Assembly: GCA_050084985.1 (NCBI GenBank)
Contig: JBITNC010000001.1
Span: 20,088,001 to 20,152,000, forward strand
Reading direction: 5' to 3'
DNA length: 64,000 bases
Origin: Nageia nagi
Lineage: Eukaryota; Pinophyta
Both the position numbers and the translations under genes were made by a program. Shown here piece after piece: positions 44,561 to 57,681 of the stretch (positions are counted from its first letter, which is position 1; each line of letters begins with the position of its first letter). Under the pieces are notes generated by a model. The model was given only the letters and a program-made list of their open reading frames with translations, had not been told where the DNA came from and did not search any database.

Positions 44561-45180
44561 TTTCCCATGATCTTACTCTTAATTTAATTGATCACAAGTT
44601 CAAAAACTAAATCTAAAAATTCTAATTGTATTTTAATATCATTTGTTAATAAGGCTTGCTCATTAATCATGTTAACCTGGGGAAGTTTCTTAGTGATAAA
44701 TCCTATAATAGGCTCATTGAGAATATTAAACATTATGTTCTTGAAAGGAATAAACATATGAGAATATTCCATAGCTAAGTACCCACCCAATTTGAATGTA
44801 AATTCTTAGGATAAGCACAAATCAAATATAGGGGGATGATATACAACTATGATATCTTGGATAACTAAAATCCTTGAATACCTATGAAGCTTCATTGGAA
44901 TATCTTTCACTACACCTAGGGTTTTGATATCTATACCATGAATTAAGAATCTCATTAGTGTCTCTAGTATAGGTAAATTCAATGACATAAGATACTTTTT
45001 GATGTATAACTTTCATGGCTACCCTTGAATCTATAATGCAATTATGGATAATGTATCTTTCTAATTCTAGGGTAATGTAAAAAGGAAGAGGTCTATTTTT
45101 ATCCATACTTAGTAATTTTGTAGTTGCATCTAGACTACGATTGTAGCTATCATCTCCTTTTGTTTGAATCAACTGTGTTA
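44561..45180 (-). pseudogene. Tat-like gypsy protease remnant
   Basis: It reads LPFYITLELERYIIHNCIID then SRVAMKVIHQKVSYVI. The family has IDSGAS--VMP, so the DSG glycine is arginine. Frames at 44,882-45,172 and 44,584-44,790 carry the rest: GGYLAMEYSHMFIPF and ILNEPIIGFITKKLP match the stretch that joins protease to the next domain. Confidence 0.7.
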
Positions 45181-47076
45181 TCTTTAGTAGGTCAATTTTT
45201 TCAAGAATACATAAGGCATCAAAGAGTGATGTTCTTGATGGTATTTTCTTTAATTCATCCTTAATGTTTTATGTAATAATACAAGAAAAACTCTTCTTTG
45301 GATATTTTCTTTAATAGAATTGATTTGCTTCTTCTCTTTGAGACCTTTTCTAAAATGGGAATATTAACCTCTTAATTACTTTCTCCCTTTCTTGAATTTT
45401 AAGAGAAGCAATAGGTTGAGTGACTTGTTATTTTTCTAGAACTTGCTTTTATAGAAAAACCTTATCAATAGCCATAGATTCATCAATAGGCCTATTTGAT
45501 CATAACTTAGAGTAAGAAGTAGATAGTGTTTGAGTAGGATTAATTGGGAGGGATTGTATCTTCCTATTAGATTGAAACTATTTGATTAAAGACCTAGTTT
45601 CAAATTCTTTGTTAGAGGGTTATGATAAAATCATGAGATTAGCTTCTGACGCTACTTCATCTACATAGTAATCAATGCTAACTCCATCATTAGCTACAAA
45701 CCTTATTTGATGTTGGTATATAGGATAAGAATTTTGTATATGAGGTTCATTATAAGCTTTATACCAATCCTGATTAGGAGTAATATATCCCTTAAGAGAC
45801 ATATAAATTGTATATTTCCTAGGAAAACACTTCTATTATGGTTGTTGTTGATCTCTATAAGGAAAGGGATATCTCCTCTATTATCCTCCATCATCTCTCC
45901 ATTAATAATAATATCACCTCTAAGTTTCTCTTTATTCAACTATCCTTTGATTCAAAAAAGTTCTTACTGGAGTTTCCAATTTAGCAATCTTCATTTGATT
46001 GTTATTTTCTTGTTGCAAGTTGCTAGTATAAATAGGTGCATAAACTACTAATTATAGAAAAGGAGTTGTTAAGGAAAGCTATGGTTATAAAGTAGGAAAA
46101 CCAAGTTGAGATTATAATGCCAAAAGCTGTAATATGGGTAACTGACAAGCTTGAGTTATATGCAAAGAAGAATAAGTATGTATTGAAGGTTGCATGGAAG
46201 ATGAATGTGCATATGATATAGGTACAAATATTCTAGTAGAAAGATTTCCTACTAAACTGATTGAAGCTTCAACTTGTAAAGCAACTTTATAAATATCTAG
46301 AAATTATTATGGTTCAATCATTTGAATATAAAAGAGGATAAAGCTGGAGTAAATTCTCTAAGGTAGAACATTAAAGCCATAAAAGGATGTAGTCTCATAG
46401 TTAGATCCACTTTAGCCAAAGATTTTACAAATCTAAGGTTAAAGATAGAAATATTCTCCATAGAATATATTTGAATAACATTGAATTATGATAGAAATGA
46501 ATAGGTATCACTTGGAATCTAGTTAAATTTGAGAATGAGGGATTCAACAAGTTGTGTCTATATAGTAAAAGAATTGCCCAAAAGTATTTTATTCCAATCT
46601 AAAACTTTTCTAGAGAGAGACATGAAACGCAATCCAAGCATCACATCTTTATAGACTATAGTATACTACTTTTCCATTTTTGCAATATCCTAACAATGTT
46701 CTTAAGCAATCTTTCCATAATCATCTTAATTTTACAAAGCTTTGGTAGCTTGTACTAGAATCTCAAGGGGATTTGCAACTTGGAGAGATCCATAAGCATT
46801 CCATTCTAGATAAACATTAGGTATAGCTAGATAAGCCATCTACACAAGTGGATTGACTATATTCCTTCAATTAAAATATGGAATATATTTCAATATAGTG
46901 GGAGTCAAAATATGAGTAAGATCTATAAGTGATTTAGATTTCGTAACTAGAGTTTCAACAAATCTTTGAGAACCTTTAGCACTAGAAAATTTGTTGAATT
47001 TCTTAGTTTGTGACCTTGTTCTCATAATCAACAAAAAATAAAATAAGTAAAACTTAAAGGACTTTTTTAGGTTCAA
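45181..47076 (-). pseudogene. Tat-like gypsy gag remnant (full-length copy)
   Basis: The start is near MRTRSQTKKFNKFSSAKG, inside the open frame 46,867-47,076. RNIVNPLV, YLEWNAYGSLQVANPLEILV and KVLDWNKILLGNSF are shared with the second gag copy at 48.6-49.7 kb. Downstream the frame is poor in recognisable motifs, and no zinc knuckle was found. Confidence 0.65.
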
Positions 47077-47130
47077 TATTTTCTATGAAAGAATGGGTTT
47101 CATCGAAAAACAATTTCCATCATGATATAA

Positions 47131-48634
47131 TGATCATGCATAATTTAATATAGGGTAGGAGATCATCCCATCTAGTGTTCCAAAAGGAATTATAATACTA
47201 TTAAATAAGATGTTATAATGTATACATGTGCATGTGTATCAAAGTCACAACTATAACTCTAATGATGTAATTTCTATTTCTATAAATACATCTTCAGATA
47301 AGGCTAGTTCTTATCGAGATAATACTAGTAATTACAAAAGTAAAGGATGTAGAAAGCAACCTTGTGAAACTAAAAAAAATATAAGATTTTATGTTAGTGA
47401 GTGAAAATAAGAAAAAATAAATATCTATACCAACATAGGGATCCATTATATAAAATCCAAGTTCATTGAATATTTTGATTTTGTCACCACTAAATAATGT
47501 GTGATACTTTAGGTATAATAACCAACAAGTGCTTTGCAAATATAGATTAATTACTAATAATTTCTCACAATCCATAAAATGCAAATAATCATATAACATA
47601 ATGATTTAAGAATAATCATAAATATATCTTATTTAAGAGATCAAGAAAAAAATTATATTCTATTATCATTAACACAAGTACAAAATAAGGGCAATATATA
47701 CTATATTTCACCTCTTCTCTTTCATTAGAGGTAATATTTATAGTTTTCCTTTGTAAAATATATTCTAACTAATTTCTAACAACCTTTTAAAGATAAAATA
47801 TGTATAAATAACTACTAAAATATTTATAATGTATGATATTTAATTTTTGATAAGATTTGAAACTTAGATTTCAATCTACAAATATTTGGAGCAATCCTCC
47901 ATGTGTGCCAACACTCTTCAACTTATCTAGAACTTGAAACTTGAACCTAGAAATTGAAATTGCCTTCTTGGAATAAAAATGTATTTTACCAAGGTTGTAA
48001 AAATATTTATATATACTTGAATTTATATGGACTTGTTAGAATCAAATACAAAGGTAAAATAAATTATTCGAGCAGACTTCTTCAACCATACTTTGATATG
48101 GATGGTCAAAATTTAAATCCTCAAAACTAGAACATTATAGGTGGTTGATGTGACTAAGATAATACATAGTACATGATCAAATCACCTCCAATAGGGCTAA
48201 AACTAAAGAAAATAGCTTGTATTATTTTCCCATTATTCCAACAAAAATTGGTCTTCTCTACTCTACTAGATCCTCACAAAAATAAAATATTCTATAAAAC
48301 ATAAGAAAATGGTTAAGTATAACATTGTAATCATTTTGCTACCATTTCAATGAAGTTCATGCATCAAAAGAAATATTGAATCTTTTCCAAAATTGAACAC
48401 CTTAAGAGATGTTCAAAAATTATTAAGTCCTAGCACTAACTCATTATGTCATTATTTTGGAAAACTATGTGCACACCAACACTGTCAAATCTCTACTAGA
48501 ATCAAACACTATAGAAAATGTTTAAAATTGACTAAATATAAATATTCCACCAAATAGTAAGGGATGTAAAAATGGGCATACCCATATAAAACTATTTTTA
48601 TATGTTTAAAAATATGTATAGATATATAGTCACA
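47131..48634 (-). repeat. LTR copy B of Tat-like gypsy complex
   Basis: About 1.5 kb. On the minus strand it starts TGTGACTATATATC and ends GCATGATCA before a weak iMet-like primer site (TTATATCATGATGG). It aligns with copy C along most of its length, and with copy A over its left-to-middle and right parts. Confidence 0.7.
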
Positions 48635-49822
48635 CCTCTAATTTTCCCTATATTCAACTATCCTCAAATTTGACAAAGTTCTCACCAGCACTTCTAGTTT
48701 AGTAATCTTCATCATATTTGTATTTTTTTGCTAGACATTACTCCTTGAAGTAGGTGTAGGAAGTACTAAATATGGAAAAGGTGTAGGTAAAGCAAGCTAA
48801 GGTTGCAATGTAGGAAGAGCAAGTTGAGTTTACAAAGTCAAAAGTTACAACTAGGGTAAATGAGGAGCTTGGACTACAAATGATGTAGGATAAGTTTGTA
48901 TTGAATATTGTATAGGAATTGGGCCTAGCAAGAAGCTTTCCAATAAAAATAAGAAAAGCTTTCACTTGCAAAGTATTTTTGTATATATCTAGAAAGTATT
49001 AGACTCATGTCATCTAGATCTTTAAGGTTAAATCTAGGGTAAATTCTCTAATGTAGAACATCTGAGATATTGAAGGATGTGGCCTTACTGATAGAGGCAC
49101 TTTAGCTCAACATTTGACAAATCTCAAGTTATTTTCAAATATATTTCTTGGCTATGCCTTTGGATAACATTGAATTATGATAGCAAATAAAAAGGATTTT
49201 AAACCTCATTGAATTCAAAAACAAGTGCTTCAAGAAGTTGATCCCATATAGAAATTGAATTGGTTGAAATAATTATGTATCAATCCAATACTTTTCCAGA
49301 GAAAGATATGGCAAGCAACTTGAGCATAACATCTTCATAAACTATGTTGTGTTGCTTAGCCATATCTACAATGTATTGGTAATTTTCATAAGTATTCTTT
49401 CTATAACCATCCTAATTTTATAAGCTTTGGCAACTTGTATCAAGATTTCATAAGGATTAATAACTTGAAGAGAACTAGAAGCATTACATTCTGGATAAAA
49501 TGGAGGTTGAGTTGGCTGAGCCATTTGAACAAGTGGATTGACAATATTCCTACAAGTAAAAGGTAGAATAGAGTTCAACATAATGGAAGTTAAAATATCA
49601 ATAAGATATTAAAGAGATTTAGATGTTTTTAGGTGAATTTTTATAGACCTTTCTAATTTTTTAATACTAGGAAATTATTTGGCTTTCTTAGTTTTTAATC
49701 TTTAGATCTTGTTCTCATAATCAACAAAAATTGAAGAAGCAAAATGTAAACACTTTTCTAGGTTCAATCTTTTTAAAGATAAAAAAGAGTTTCAACCAAG
49801 AAGAGTTGCCATCATGATATGA
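48635..49822 (-). pseudogene. truncated unit: leader and gag only
   Basis: The leader starts with a primer-site remnant near 49,808. Gag follows (CRNIVNPLVQMAQPTQPPFY and CNASSSLQVINPYEILIQVA in 49,366-49,581), matching the gag of the longer copy. At 48,635 the sequence passes directly into LTR B at CACCTCTAA, the same place reached at about 45,913 in the longer copy. Everything from late gag to the LTR is therefore missing. Confidence 0.75.
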
Positions 49823-51205
49823 TAATCATGCACAATTTACAATAGGGTAGAAGATCATCCCATTAGGTGTGTTAAAAACAAATATAATACTATTGATTAA
49901 GATATGGTAATTTTACATGTGCACCTATGTATCTATGCCATAACTATAGTTTTAATGAATGATCTTTAAAATTAAAATTCAATCTCTAGAGAAGGTTTGT
50001 TCCAATCTAGATTGAATTATAATTTACCAAAAAAGATAATGGTACATAAAATAAACTTATAGAACTAAAATAAACTTAAAATGCTAATGTATTGGGTTGC
50101 AAATAAGCAAAACTAGATATCCATAGTAGCACAAGAATTCATTAAAATAGAATTTGAGCTTCTTAGATAATTTAATTTTATAGCCACTAAATAAAATATG
50201 ACATTCCAAGTAGTTATGTTCTATAAATCACTTTATAGATAATGATTAACTATTGATAAACCTTCATAGTCTATGAAGTACCAACAAACATATCACACAA
50301 CCTTTTAAGAATAATGATAGATAAACCATAGTTAAAAGATCAAGAAGCAAGTTGTATTTCATATTTAATGGTGCAAGTAAAAAGTAGGAGTAATATATAC
50401 TATATCCTACCCCTTCTCCTTCAATAGAGGTATTACATATAGTGTTTCTTTAGAGAAATATCTTCCAACAAACTTCTAACAAACTAGAATACTTGTAACT
50501 AACTATATATTTACAAAGTATTAGATTTGATTCTCTGATAAGATATATAGATCATATTCAAATATACAAAGATATAAATAATCCTTTTATATGTATTAAT
50601 ACTTTGAGCTTGATCAAAACTTGAAAACTTGAAACTAGGAGCTGCAATAATCTTCTTAGGAGGAAAACATATTTTATCAGAGTTTTTCAAGTATTTACAG
50701 GTATCTAGATTTGGATGGACCCATCAAAACCAAATATAAAGGAAAATACATTATTTTGATGGAATTAATTTGGCATAATTTGAAGTCTATGGCTGAAATT
50801 CAAAACTCATAATTAGAATACTTAATGTGGTTAATTTTATTATGATTAATCATAATGTATAATTAACCACCATTGGTAGGACTTGTACTGAAGAAAATGA
50901 AGTTATTTGATTTCTCTACTATTTTGATGGAATTTATTCTATTTCTCTCTAGTAGACCTTTGCCAAAATCAAATACTCTACAAAATATTTTAAAAATGGA
51001 TAAGTATAATGTTATTCTATATTTCCTCTATTTTGAAAAATGTTTTCAATTCTAATACTTCTAGATCTCTGATAAAATCAAACACTATAGGAAATGGTCA
51101 AAATTAACTAAATATCAACAATCTATCAAATATTAAAGGATCAAAATAAACTATACCCATACAAAAGTCTTTTTATTTGTCCAAAAATTTGTATGATTAT
51201 GCACA
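49823..51205 (-). repeat. LTR copy C of Tat-like gypsy complex
   Basis: About 1.38 kb. On the minus strand it starts TGTGCATAATCATAC. It shares CCATCATGATAT, TAGGGTAG-AGATCATCCCAT and the middle and right blocks with copy B. It is the 5' LTR of the truncated unit. Confidence 0.7.
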
Positions 51206-52815
51206 CCCTCATTATATTAATTCAATACATCTCCCTTAGAAAGTACACTTGATTTATTTGAATGATTTTTTAAGATTGTGTTAGTGTGCCATGTTGTGTA
51301 CGGTTAGATTTCTAGGGTAGTGTGAATCATTTACTCTAATTTTTTATTTATTTTATCTCATGTGAATTTGAGTGTGATAATTGTAATTAATGAGGATGAT
51401 CATGGCATAATTACTGGTACTATCTCAATTTTTAACTATAAATTCATAATAGTTGATTAAATTTTTCATTTAGAGTGTCCATTTGTTTTACTTTTCTAGT
51501 GGGTTGTTGAAGTCAAGATGATAGATCCTCATGCAATGATGGTGCAATTGGTTGAGGGTGATGGAATGTTTAATATAGATTTGGAGGAGATGCTTCATTC
51601 CTTAGAGGAGTGACATCAATTTTCCCATGAAGTGATGGAATTAGAAAAAGCTATTTCAGTGTTGTTATCTCTTTTGTAAGGAGTAGACTATAATGCCATT
51701 TGAAATATGCCACTTGGTTGTCATCATCCTCGATATAAATGCCTAAAAATAATTTATTATTTATTTAATAAATCATATTTAGAATTCCTAAATGACCTTT
51801 TACAATATAATAAATGTCAAGATAAAGTTGATATTACAATGCAATACCATGTGTTATATTAAATGCTATATCATTTATTATGGTTTATATTTTAAAGTAT
51901 CTTGAATACAGTAAAGTTTATATTATTTCTAGAAGTTATAATTCAATCCTTTCTATGTATTTATAGGATATATATGCAAGTGGAATATTTTTATCTCCAT
52001 AAATTGAAACTCTTTGATATGACAAGATCTCTAATAGATGGTTATCTTTTGCAATCTTCATTAAGGAACAATGTCTTTTGATTCCACCTATTATGAGAAA
52101 TTGTTGTACTTTGAGCTCTAAAACTTTATATATTTTATGCACATCATAATTCTACTAATTCCACACTATTGAGAACATGCATATTCTATATTAAAGGTTC
52201 CAAATTTTGATGATCAAGTTGTTGATTCATGTATATGAAGATCCACTATGAACTCACCATGAATATGATCCCAATCCTTTGGATATTCATTGCTATTTAC
52301 TTTTGAGGATTGTAAATACACTTCATGTTAGATTCATATGTTTCATGTATATTTATTATAATATAAATATTCTTATTATATTATAGATATATTTATTTAT
52401 TATGTATATTTTTATTTTGCACATTTTATAGACTACACCGAAAATCAACATTGATGATAGGATAGCTAGCATCGTAGTGGTGGGGTGATCTTTGCAAGTT
52501 CACTTTTTACTTAGAGAGTTTGAATATGTATTTTTGGTTCTTAACATAGTCTAAAAGGATGTTCTTTTCAATCATGGTGTACTCCCCAACTTATATATTT
52601 TGAGCTAAGAGATTAGATAGAAATATTTTTGTAGAACTATATGTGATAAATACAAGTTGCTATTATATAAAAGAAAAGAATTACATGTCTATGTAATATA
52701 CTATAAACTTCTTAAAGATACTATAATATAAGTATTTTTGACTATAATATACTTTTATAATGCTACTTCCTACTCCTATTAGGTAATATATCATTTTAAT
52801 CTATGATCATTGTAT
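51206..52815. other. no gene recognised; short plus-strand coding-like stretch
   Basis: 51,509-51,700 reads IDPHAMMVQLVEGDGMFNID and LEEMLHSLEE in the plus frame before stops; I do not recognise it. The rest is AT-rich with no motif found. Confidence 0.3.
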
Positions 52816-54393
52816 AAATCATTATTGAATTTATCCATCTTATGTTTTCAGTTATATGGTTCCTTCACCTTTGATAGCTTGGACTACATATGGATAGAGC
52901 TATAAAATTTTCAATTTCTTTGGATGATGTTTATACTAAATATTATATAAAAGTACTTGATCACCTACTTCTAATTGTTGATTTTTAATGTGTCTATTGT
53001 GCCTTACATTTTATTGATCTTTTCTTAAAGTTAGTTATATAGGGCTATATGTCGATTTTCATCTAGTTGATTGAGATTGAATAGTCATTCTTGAAGTGAT
53101 CAATGATAATCAAATCATGTTGTGAAAGTGATTCTTAGTGATGGGACTTGAAAATCCATAGGATGATCACTTCAAGTCCTTAGAAAAAGTCAAAAGGTGT
53201 ATTTTTATTTAACCATTTATAAGTTATTCTATATACCCATAGTACCATTGATAATGATTCTTCCCAATCTGATTAGCCAACAAAAATGATTGTGTTGAAT
53301 CATGAATTTATTGAGTAATTCCATAATGATATGGTTAACAAAATGCTTCCCTAATCACTCATAATTTTCTTAGGGCATCCAAATCTTGTAATTATATTTG
53401 TGTATATAAATTTTACTATAGTTTAAGTTATACAATCTTTGACTACTACTGCTCCTACCCATCTCATGAGATATTTCACTCCTTTAATGATATATAGATC
53501 CTATAATTTCCATGTTGGGGATGTATATGGCCTATAAATTTAATTTTCCATTTATTAAATGGTAGTAAGGGTACAATAGGTTGAAGTGGTAGTTCATTTC
53601 ATGTTGATGGTCAACCAAATATTTGACATATATCATAACTCTTGGCATAACAGTGGGCATCTTAGTGAAAACTAAGCCACCATAGTATAGCTTGTAATAC
53701 TTTCTCTCTTATCAATTATCCACTAAAATGGCCTCTAGCTAGTATATCATATGCCTCTATAAGGATCTCTTCATGTTCATGGTGAAGCACTACATGATGA
53801 ATTATGTCATCCATGCTAATTTTGTATTGTTCATTTGATATGAAAGTATAAGATATCACTTTTATTAGTAGTTTCAATTATTCTTCAAGGGATAAGCCAT
53901 TAGGATATTATCTTGAGGTTAGAAAAATTTCTATCTCCTTTAGGTCATATAGGATAGCTTCAAATTAGAATAAGTATGTGCTAGATTGATTATCAATGAT
54001 TTTCTAGGCTTCTTTATTTTTGATTTGTGATAACATATTAGAGAGCAGATTTAAGTTACCTAGATTGATAATAACTTTGAATGTGAATTCTTGAAATAAT
54101 AGTAGTTATTAATAAATATAATCTTGTATGATAAGTTTGTTTATAATATACCTTAGTGCCTCATGGCTTGTGAAGAAAATAAACATTATTGCTAATAAAT
54201 GATGATAAAATATTTAAAAAGTATATACCATGGCTAGTGCTTCTTGCTCCATGACATTGTAGTTTTTCTTTGCATCCACCATATTTTGATTGGTAAAATA
54301 GATTGGGTGATCAATACTACCTTAACTAGGCTAGGAAATTATGGCATCATTTTCTTGAATACTTTCATCTAATTTATATGGAATTCCTTATCC
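52816..54393 (-). pseudogene. third gypsy polyprotein: RNase H and integrase remnant
   Basis: From right to left on the minus strand: DHPIYFTNQNMVDAKKNYNV and EQEALAMVY (RNase H), then zinc region and core motifs (KFIYTNIITRFGCPKKIMSD, with D kept). SDWEESLSMVLWVYRITYKW and KNTPFDFF follow near 53,200-53,340. The tail is VGDQVLLYNI and KHHPKKLKIL near 52,830-52,990. Frames shift often. This is a family different from the chromovirus and closer to Tat/Athila-type pol. Confidence 0.7.
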
Positions 54394-56590
54394 TATGATG
54401 AGCCATTATAGGTATCACTCCTCAAATGTGTCCTAGGAAAGGGACATTTGGATTCAAGCTTCGAACTATTTAGAAAGACCTTAAAAATGCATAAGATATC
54501 TAAGTACTAGCTGAAAATGGTTAACAAAAAATGTAATTTTTTTAAAATTATACCTTAATCAAGCTTATAAATTCATTTAAGAGCCTTATAATTCCAAATA
54601 TATATGCAAAATAATTATTGAAATATCTAGATGCCCCATGTAAAGGAAACTTCAAGTGGATATAGTACTTCTAGCTACTAAGAAGATGCAAATACTTCCC
54701 ATAAGCATTCAAATAATAGAATATGATTAATATAGGCCCAATGATCTACCAAAATATGGAATCTAGCCTTCCAAATTGCCAATATCTCACTCCTCATATC
54801 TAGATCCATCAATTGCTCCTTAAAAATGACCACTATGATGCTATGTCAATCCCACTATAATTCTAACAAGATAGCTATATGAAATAATACCATAATGAAT
54901 GAGTAATGTTCTTAAGAAACTCTTTCAACAATATCCTTCAATAATAATAGATCTCCTTCAATAGTAATTCTCCTTCATCAAAAACTCTCCAACAACTCTT
55001 ACCTAGCAAGTAAGAACAATATCTTGTCTCTTCAACTCAAACTCAAAACCCTCATTGTATGATGCTCTTAATTCTAATAGGATATTAGAATCAAGGAGTT
55101 GATACCAATATTATGAGATTTTCTAGGGCTCACTCCTCAAATATGCCCTAATAGGGATGTTTAGCTTCAAGCTCTTATACTATACATAAAGCTCTCAAAA
55201 ATGCATAAGATATCTAATGACTAGTAAGAAATAGTAAACAAGAATTTGAACTTGCAAAAATACTACCAAATCCCAATGTCTAGATATGATGAGCAATGAT
55301 AATATTCAAACATGAAATCCCTCAAATATTCCAATGGTTTAATCAAGGAGCAAAATAGTAACTTAACAATACAAAAATAATCCATAAATCCAACATCCAA
55401 GAACAAAGAGATAAATAGCAAGATATTGATAATAGAATATAATTGTATTATTATAACAATTGTAGAAGTGCAATTATTATATTTTTATCTACCTAAAGAG
55501 CTTATACCAAGATTACCTCCAATAGGGTTATGTCATATGGCTTCAAAGCCTCACTAATCATAGAAGTAGTGAGACATAAACCAAGTCTCTTCTATAGCAA
55601 CTATGATGGAACCAAGAATGTTCCTCCCAAGATGGATAGAGTAAGTTTGAGGGTAGCCTCATATCACCTCAATACCTCAAATATAGGTTTCCTCACAAGT
55701 AGTGAAGAAATATTCCTCACACTTAATCTAAAAAAGTGTTTAATATCAATAATCAATATATCTTCTAATATCTAGGAATTCTTCTTTTATAGCTATGGGT
55801 GATTTATCTTCTAATATTGCATTGAGATGATCCAATGATGGAGAGGTGTGATCCATGTGCTCTATCTATTAGCATCATGATTGAAGAACCTAGGGATAAA
55901 TGAAATCTCATCAAAGGGTCCAAAAATACCATGTCTAAGAAGAGATGATTTCTAGGTTCCTCGAGATCACATTGATTACTTGAGTTAAGTTCCATAAATC
56001 CATCCTTGCTCTACATCCAAGTGTGGGAGTGATAAAATTTCCTATGAATGCAAATATACAAGATCTAATGGTCAAGTATGCAACTTCAATTAAGGATACC
56101 AATATTGCATTTACAATTATTAATGTGCCTTGGAATTATCTATTATAAGTGGCCTATGAAATTACAAGTATTATTGGAACATAAATACCTATAGCCCATT
56201 TATTACATAAAAATAACAAAAAATGACTCATAGAGTTCCACATTCCATGTTTGAGGATATCCAAGTGGAATTACATTAAAATATTCCTAATTAATTATAA
56301 ATCACACATAGATTAATGAAATATCAATTTCATATCCTTAGATGATGGACGTCACTCTCAAATTAGACTCAATTATAGACTAGCTCGATGGGTAAACTTT
56401 AAAGTACCATAGCTTCCTCATTACTTACCAAAAGTAGGTCATATAACATATCAAAATAACTGGCATGAGGTCATCTCTCCATTCTAAGTGTTGAAATATC
56501 CATTCCTAGATTGTAGAAGATATAATCTCTATAAAACTAAAAATGAATGAAACCTTACAAATTAAGGACATTACATGTCCAATATGAGAA
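54394..56590 (-). mobile_element. small LTR-like insertion between RT and RNase H (limits uncertain)
   Basis: The polyprotein is interrupted between RT (56.6 kb) and RNase H (54.39 kb). Direct repeats begin at 54,394 and 55,109 (TAT-ATGAG, then CACTCCTCAAAT and AAATGCATAAGATATCTAA) and are alike for at least 150 bp. At 55,095-55,108 the minus strand reads TTGGTATCAACTCC, an iMet-type primer site abutting the right repeat. This suggests a non-autonomous minus-strand LTR element without coding. Confidence 0.5.
55095..55108 (-). promoter_or_regulatory. primer-binding site, tRNA-iMet type
   Basis: The minus strand reads TTGGTATCAACTCC next to the repeat starting at 55,109. Confidence 0.55.
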
Positions 56591-56599
56591 TACTAATAT

Positions 56600-56930
56600 C
56601 GAGTCTTTTGATAGTTTTTATTTTGAGAGGTAAAAATTCTCCTGACATTATTGAGACCAATAGAGGGTTAGTTTTTCTTGGTTAAATAATTTATAGGGAT
56701 AGTTAAGGTTTCATATTTTTTAATAAATTTTCTATAATAGCCTATTGATGCTAAGAACCTTTGTAACATTCTATAATTTAAAAATACAATTATCTTTGTT
56801 GTATCTACCACTATTACTTCCTTACAACCAATGTGGCTAAATAAGACTCTTTTAGTTATCACAAATAAGTATTTTTCTAAGTTAAGTGAGATTCCTCATT
56901 CGTAACATTCCTCAAAGTTCCATCATGTTT
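56600..56930 (-). pseudogene. third gypsy polyprotein: RT C-terminal remnant
   Basis: The minus strand reads NFEECYE-GISLNLEKYLF, then VITKRVLFSHIGCKEVIVVD, FLASIGYYRKFIKKYETLTI and PINYLTKKN. These are the RT region after the catalytic box and the thumb. The 64-codon frame at 56,668-56,862 is open. RT upstream of 56,930, including the catalytic box, is not found. Confidence 0.75.
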
Positions 56931-57676
56931 CATGGGAACAGGCCTTGTTATTAGACTAGTATTTCTATGATTTATTTATCTCTTTTTTGCTCTATTAATT
57001 TCCTATTATGGCCATTTTTGATTCAAAATTTATGTCAATATTGAGTTTCTTTATTTTGATTTCCTCATCATACCTTGATTTTATCTTCTTATCTATAATA
57101 ACTTCCTTTTCCCCTTCACTGAATTTGTATTTCAAATCTTATGGCTTTTCTTTCAATTCATTTAGGTATACTTATTTGATTATTTTAGTGATATTTTTTA
57201 TTATTGGTAATGAATGTAGAACTACTAGTCTTACGAGGGGCTATGTAGTTATTGAATATGTGACTCATACAATAGTAGGTTCCATTAGTAGGAAGTTCTT
57301 ATTTTGTAAGAGGCATTTATAGATTGCGATATAATAATTATGAAATATGAACACACCTAATTGACTCTTTCTCTCCTAAGCTCCTAATGAACATACCAAG
57401 CAAGTAGACCAATTCCACATATCTAATGAAATATGTGTATCCAAGTATCAAGGTGTAAGTTGATTGAATTTTTCTAGATGGATTCACAGAGTGTAATATG
57501 TATTATGGGGTCTATATTGCCTAAATATTTATCAATTATATTAATAATCATATGCATATTTAGGAAGCATAATGATAAATGGTACTCCATGATCCGGCTA
57601 TAGTTCCTATGATGGTATCATCTAATTCATTAATTTTATTTTCATCATTAGGGAAAGTTTGAATCATTGCTTTTGA
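56931..57676. other. no gene recognised
   Basis: A plus-strand frame of 104 codons (57,008-57,322) is hydrophobic and low in complexity and looks like a chance frame. No homology is recognised. Confidence 0.3.
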
Positions 57677-57681
57677 AAATT
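57677..57681. repeat. probable left target duplication AAATT
   Basis: AAATT here and AAGTT at 61,064-61,068 match at four of five bases and directly flank the LTR ends. Confidence 0.5.

Noticed and set aside
45707-46051. 114-codon plus-strand ORF
   Set aside because: It is antisense to the Tat-like gag frame; hydrophobic residues come from complementing A-rich gag codons.
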